NCBI GenBank assembly: GCA_903919165.1
Contig: CAIXHJ010000278.1
Span: forward strand, 1 to 8,779
Length of the DNA stretch: 8,779 bases
Direction: 5' to 3'
From: an uncultured Holophagaceae bacterium
GTDB lineage: Bacteria > Acidobacteriota > Holophagae > Holophagales > Holophagaceae
Under the pieces are notes generated by a model that was not told where the DNA came from, ran no database searches, and saw only the letters and a list, made by a program, of their open reading frames with translations. Below, piece after piece: positions 7,309-8,779 of this stretch (its first letter is position 1; every line of letters begins with the position of its first letter). The translations under genes and the position numbers were made by a program.

Positions 7309-8042
7309 GGACCCTCCACCGCGCAAGCCTGGAAGGCCTCCGCGTCGATGGGGACGAACCGCAGGCGGTCGCCTGGGTTGAGCAGGCAGGGGTGCTCCTG
7401 GGCGGGAAGGAACAGGTGCTCCGGGGTCCGCCCGATGATCTGCCAGCCGCCAGGGGACGCCAGCGGATAGATGCCCGTCTGCATGCCCGCGATACCCACC
7501 GAACCCGCCGGGACCGCGGTCCGGGGCGTCGCCCGCCGGGGCGCCGCGATGGTCGCGTCCAGGCCCCCCAGATAGGCGAATCCTGGAGAAAAGCCGATCA
7601 TGTAGACCCGGTAGGACACGGCGGTGTGCCGGGTGATGACCTCCTCCTCGGACAGGGCGCACAGGGCGGCCACTTCGGCCAGGTCAGGTCCGAAGGCGCC
7701 CCCGTAGCACACGGGGATCTCCACCAGTCGTGGGTTTGGAAGCGGCGCGGACCCGGCGCTCTTCCAGAGACGGAGGATCTCGCGCCTCAGCGCCTCGTGC
7801 GGAGGGACCTTTCCCCCCGACCAGACGGCTGGGTCGTAATGCACAGCTATGGTGGCGTAGGCCGGAACCAGATCGTGGACACCCGGGAGCCTCCGTTCCC
7901 GGAGCAGGGCTGCCAGCTTATGCACCTGATCGTTCACACCCGGATCAATGCCCTTCCCGAGGATGACCAGCAGGGCCCGATCGCCCAAGGCCTCCACCCG
8001 GAGCGTGGAAGCCCCTGCTGGGGCGGGCGGCTGGGTCGGCAT
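7305..8042 (-). CDS. pxpB: 5-oxoprolinase subunit PxpB (KipI/allophanate hydrolase subunit 1 family)
   Basis: A 245-residue cytoplasmic protein of the KipI/AHS1 family, forming the PxpBC complex. Motifs: ALGDRALLV at 18-26, VPAYATIAVHYDP at 59-71, IPVCYGGAFGPDL at 109-121, YMIGFSPGFAYLGGL at 147-161, then PR-x3-PR-x2-VPAGSVGIAG at 168-186 and QTGIYPLASPGGWQIIGRTP at 188-207, all characteristic of the carboxyltransferase-like domain. The ATG at 8042 gives a short Pro/Ala-rich leader before the conserved part. No clear Shine-Dalgarno precedes it; an internal GTG at codon 16 is the only nearby alternative and would cut into the first strand. It is first in the operon and divergent from the MFS gene across 107 bases that should hold both promoters. 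Confidence 0.96.
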   Translation of the reverse strand: MPTQPPAPAGASTLRVEALGDRALLVILGKGIDPGVNDQVHKLAALLRERRLPGVHDLVPAYATIAVHYDPAVWSGGKVPPHEALRREILRLWKSAGSAPLPNPRLVEIPVCYGGAFGPDLAEVAALCALSEEEVITRHTAVSYRVYMIGFSPGFAYLGGLDATIAAPRRATPRTAVPAGSVGIAGMQTGIYPLASPGGWQIIGRTPEHLFLPAQEHPCLLNPGDRLRFVPIDAEAFQACAVEGP

Positions 8043-8063
8043 GTCGGGTCAACTCGATTGGGA

Positions 8064-8078
8064 TGGTCCCGGGGACCA
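8064..8078. repeat. perfect 15-base palindrome, candidate operator
   Basis: The sequence reads TGGTCCC, a central G, then GGGACCA, with all seven outer pairs symmetric. Its near edge is 21 bases from the pxpB start codon, where an operator or a 5'-leader hairpin could act. The TGGT...ACCA ends recall FadR-type GntR operators, but those normally have 3 bases between the arms and here there are 7. Confidence 0.55.
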
Positions 8079-8099
8079 AAGAGGTGGACTCTACTGATA

Positions 8100-8126
8100 C
8101 TCTTCCTGCATATCCTCTTCCATGCA
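8100..8126 (+). repeat. direct repeat CTCTTCC with period 15, upstream of the MFS gene
   Basis: CTCTTCC occurs at 8100-8106 and 8115-8121. The first copy is followed by TGCAT (8107-8111) and the second by ATGCA (8122-8126), so the two TGCAT/ATGCA pieces also form an inverted repeat with a 10-base spacer. This may be a paired protein-binding site overlapping the MFS promoter or leader; the arms are short and chance is possible. Confidence 0.4.
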
Positions 8127-8136
8127 AATCCCATTC

Positions 8137-8142
8137 TGGAGG
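8137..8142 (+). promoter_or_regulatory. ribosome binding site of the MFS transporter gene
   Basis: TGGAGG lies 7 bases before the ATG at 8150. It is a strong Shine-Dalgarno at good spacing and fixes this start, in contrast to an out-of-frame ATG at 8122 whose frame gives a Pro/Arg-rich, non-membrane product. Confidence 0.8.
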
Positions 8143-8149
8143 CATCCCC

Positions 8150-8779
8150 ATGAGCAATGGAACCGCCATCCCAATCGATCCCACGGCTCCCTGGTGGAAG
8201 GAGATCACCCGCAACCAGTGGTACGCGCTGGTCGCGGGCAAGGCCGGCTGGATGCTGGATGCCTTCGACGTGATGCTCTACGTCTTCTGTCTGAAGACCA
8301 TCATGGAGGAGTGGCACCTGAATCCCGCCGTGGCCGGCTTCATGGTGACAGTGACCCTCTTCGCCTCCTCCTTCGGCGGCATCCTGTTCGGGGCCATGGC
8401 CGACCGCTTCGGGCGGAAGAAGGCCCTCATGGCCACGGTGCTCATCTTCTCGATCTGCTCGGGCCTTTCGGGTCTGTCCCAGAACCTTGTCCAGCTCGCC
8501 ATTGCCCGCACCATCCTCGGTCTGGGCATGGGCGGTGAATGGGCTTCTGGTGCGCTGCTCGTCTCGGAGACTTGGCCCGCCAAGCACCGGGGTAAGGCCA
8601 TCGGCCTCATGCAAGGCGGCTGGGCCCTGGGCTACATCCTCGCGGCCATTGCCGCCGCCACGATCCTGCCCCGGTTCGGCTGGCGCGTCATGTTCTTCGT
8701 GGGCGTGATCCCGGCCCTGTTCACGCTCTGGATCCGCACCAAGGTCGAGGAGCCCGCCGTCTGGGTGAACCAGCACAAC
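8150..8779 (+). CDS. MFS transporter, sialate/carboxylate:H+ symporter type (3' end outside window)
   Basis: The first 210 residues of a major facilitator superfamily permease, open to the window edge, covering about half of a usual 12-span protein. A hydrophilic N-terminus with WWKEITRNQWYALV precedes the first span (about 26-48), which holds the acidic pair Asp37/Asp40 in GWMLDAFDVMLY. The MFS signature GAMADRFGRKK is at 81-91 between spans 2 and 3. RTILGLGMGGEWASGALLVSE (120-140) and KHRGKAIGLMQGGWALGY (145-162) follow, as in the NanT/Jen1-like metabolite:H+ symporter group that moves monocarboxylates, sialate or aromatic acids. The start has a strong ribosome site. Divergence from pxpB makes import of 5-oxoproline or a related acid a reasonable inference; substrate cannot be read from the sequence. 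Confidence 0.92.
   Translation, partial: MSNGTAIPIDPTAPWWKEITRNQWYALVAGKAGWMLDAFDVMLYVFCLKTIMEEWHLNPAVAGFMVTVTLFASSFGGILFGAMADRFGRKKALMATVLIFSICSGLSGLSQNLVQLAIARTILGLGMGGEWASGALLVSETWPAKHRGKAIGLMQGGWALGYILAAIAAATILPRFGWRVMFFVGVIPALFTLWIRTKVEEPAVWVNQHN

Larger units (their letters stand above)
8043..8149. promoter_or_regulatory. divergent control region between pxpB and the MFS transporter gene
   Basis: The 107 bases between two divergent start codons must carry promoters in both directions. Visible elements are a perfect 15-base palindrome (8064-8078), a pyrimidine-rich direct repeat of period 15 (8100-8126) and the MFS ribosome site (8137-8142). Promoter hexamers are weak: for the plus strand GATACT (8096-8101) or TATCCT (8111-8116) could be -10 boxes, but neither has a good -35 at standard spacing. 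The layout suggests control by a DNA-binding regulator, whose gene is not inside this window. Confidence 0.6.

Noticed and set aside
7309..7662. N-terminal extension of pxpC upstream of the GTG at 7308
   Set aside because: The extension lies wholly within pxpB and encodes Arg/Pro/Gly-rich sequence; PxpC family members begin near the GTG.
7934..8776. Minus-strand open frame of 280 codons opposite the MFS gene
   Set aside because: Product is Gly/Glu/His/Arg-rich without domains, and it crosses the divergent promoter region into pxpB in another frame; the MFS reading is far better.

Overview
The window is GC-rich throughout and reads as bacterial chromosome with tightly packed genes, many sharing stop/start codons. 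Gene content suggests a Gram-negative bacterium: two exported proteins carry Sec-type signal peptides, and there is a Na+/solute symporter and an E. coli-order 5-oxoprolinase operon. The protein style and the pairing of a large secreted PIG-L deacetylase with a sodium:solute symporter fit Acidobacteriota (Holophaga/Geothrix-like). That assignment is a guess from memory and not shown by the sequence. No rRNA, tRNA, mobile element, CRISPR array or strong terminator was seen, and no gap between genes exceeds about 110 bases.

Layout. (1) Bases 1-497, plus strand: the end (or all) of an unrecognised small basic protein. (2) Bases 526-5448, minus strand, read right to left: a four-gene cluster of a secreted DinB/YfiT-like protein, a secreted multidomain PIG-L (LmbE-like) deacetylase, a roughly 40-residue single-span membrane protein, and a sodium:solute symporter. 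The genes are separated by 3 bases or overlap, so they are almost certainly one transcript. (3) Bases 5541-8042, minus strand: pxpB-pxpC-pxpA, the three subunits of the prokaryotic ATP-dependent 5-oxoprolinase, in the same order as in E. coli. (4) Bases 8150-8779, plus strand: the first 210 codons of an MFS transporter of the sialate/carboxylate:H+ symporter type, cut by the window end and divergent from pxpB.

How the genes work together. PxpBC and PxpA hydrolyse 5-oxoproline (pyroglutamate) to glutamate. The divergent MFS carrier shares a 107-base control region with pxpB that contains a perfect 15-base palindrome and a 15-base-period repeat, so it is a candidate importer of 5-oxoproline or a related organic acid. 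The cluster at 526-5448 looks like an envelope processing-and-uptake module: exported enzymes act on an N-acylated substrate outside the cytoplasm and the symporter, perhaps with the tiny membrane protein as accessory subunit, brings a product in. DinB and PIG-L proteins also meet in low-molecular-weight thiol (bacillithiol/mycothiol) chemistry. This exported pair with its own symporter is the most interesting part of the window.
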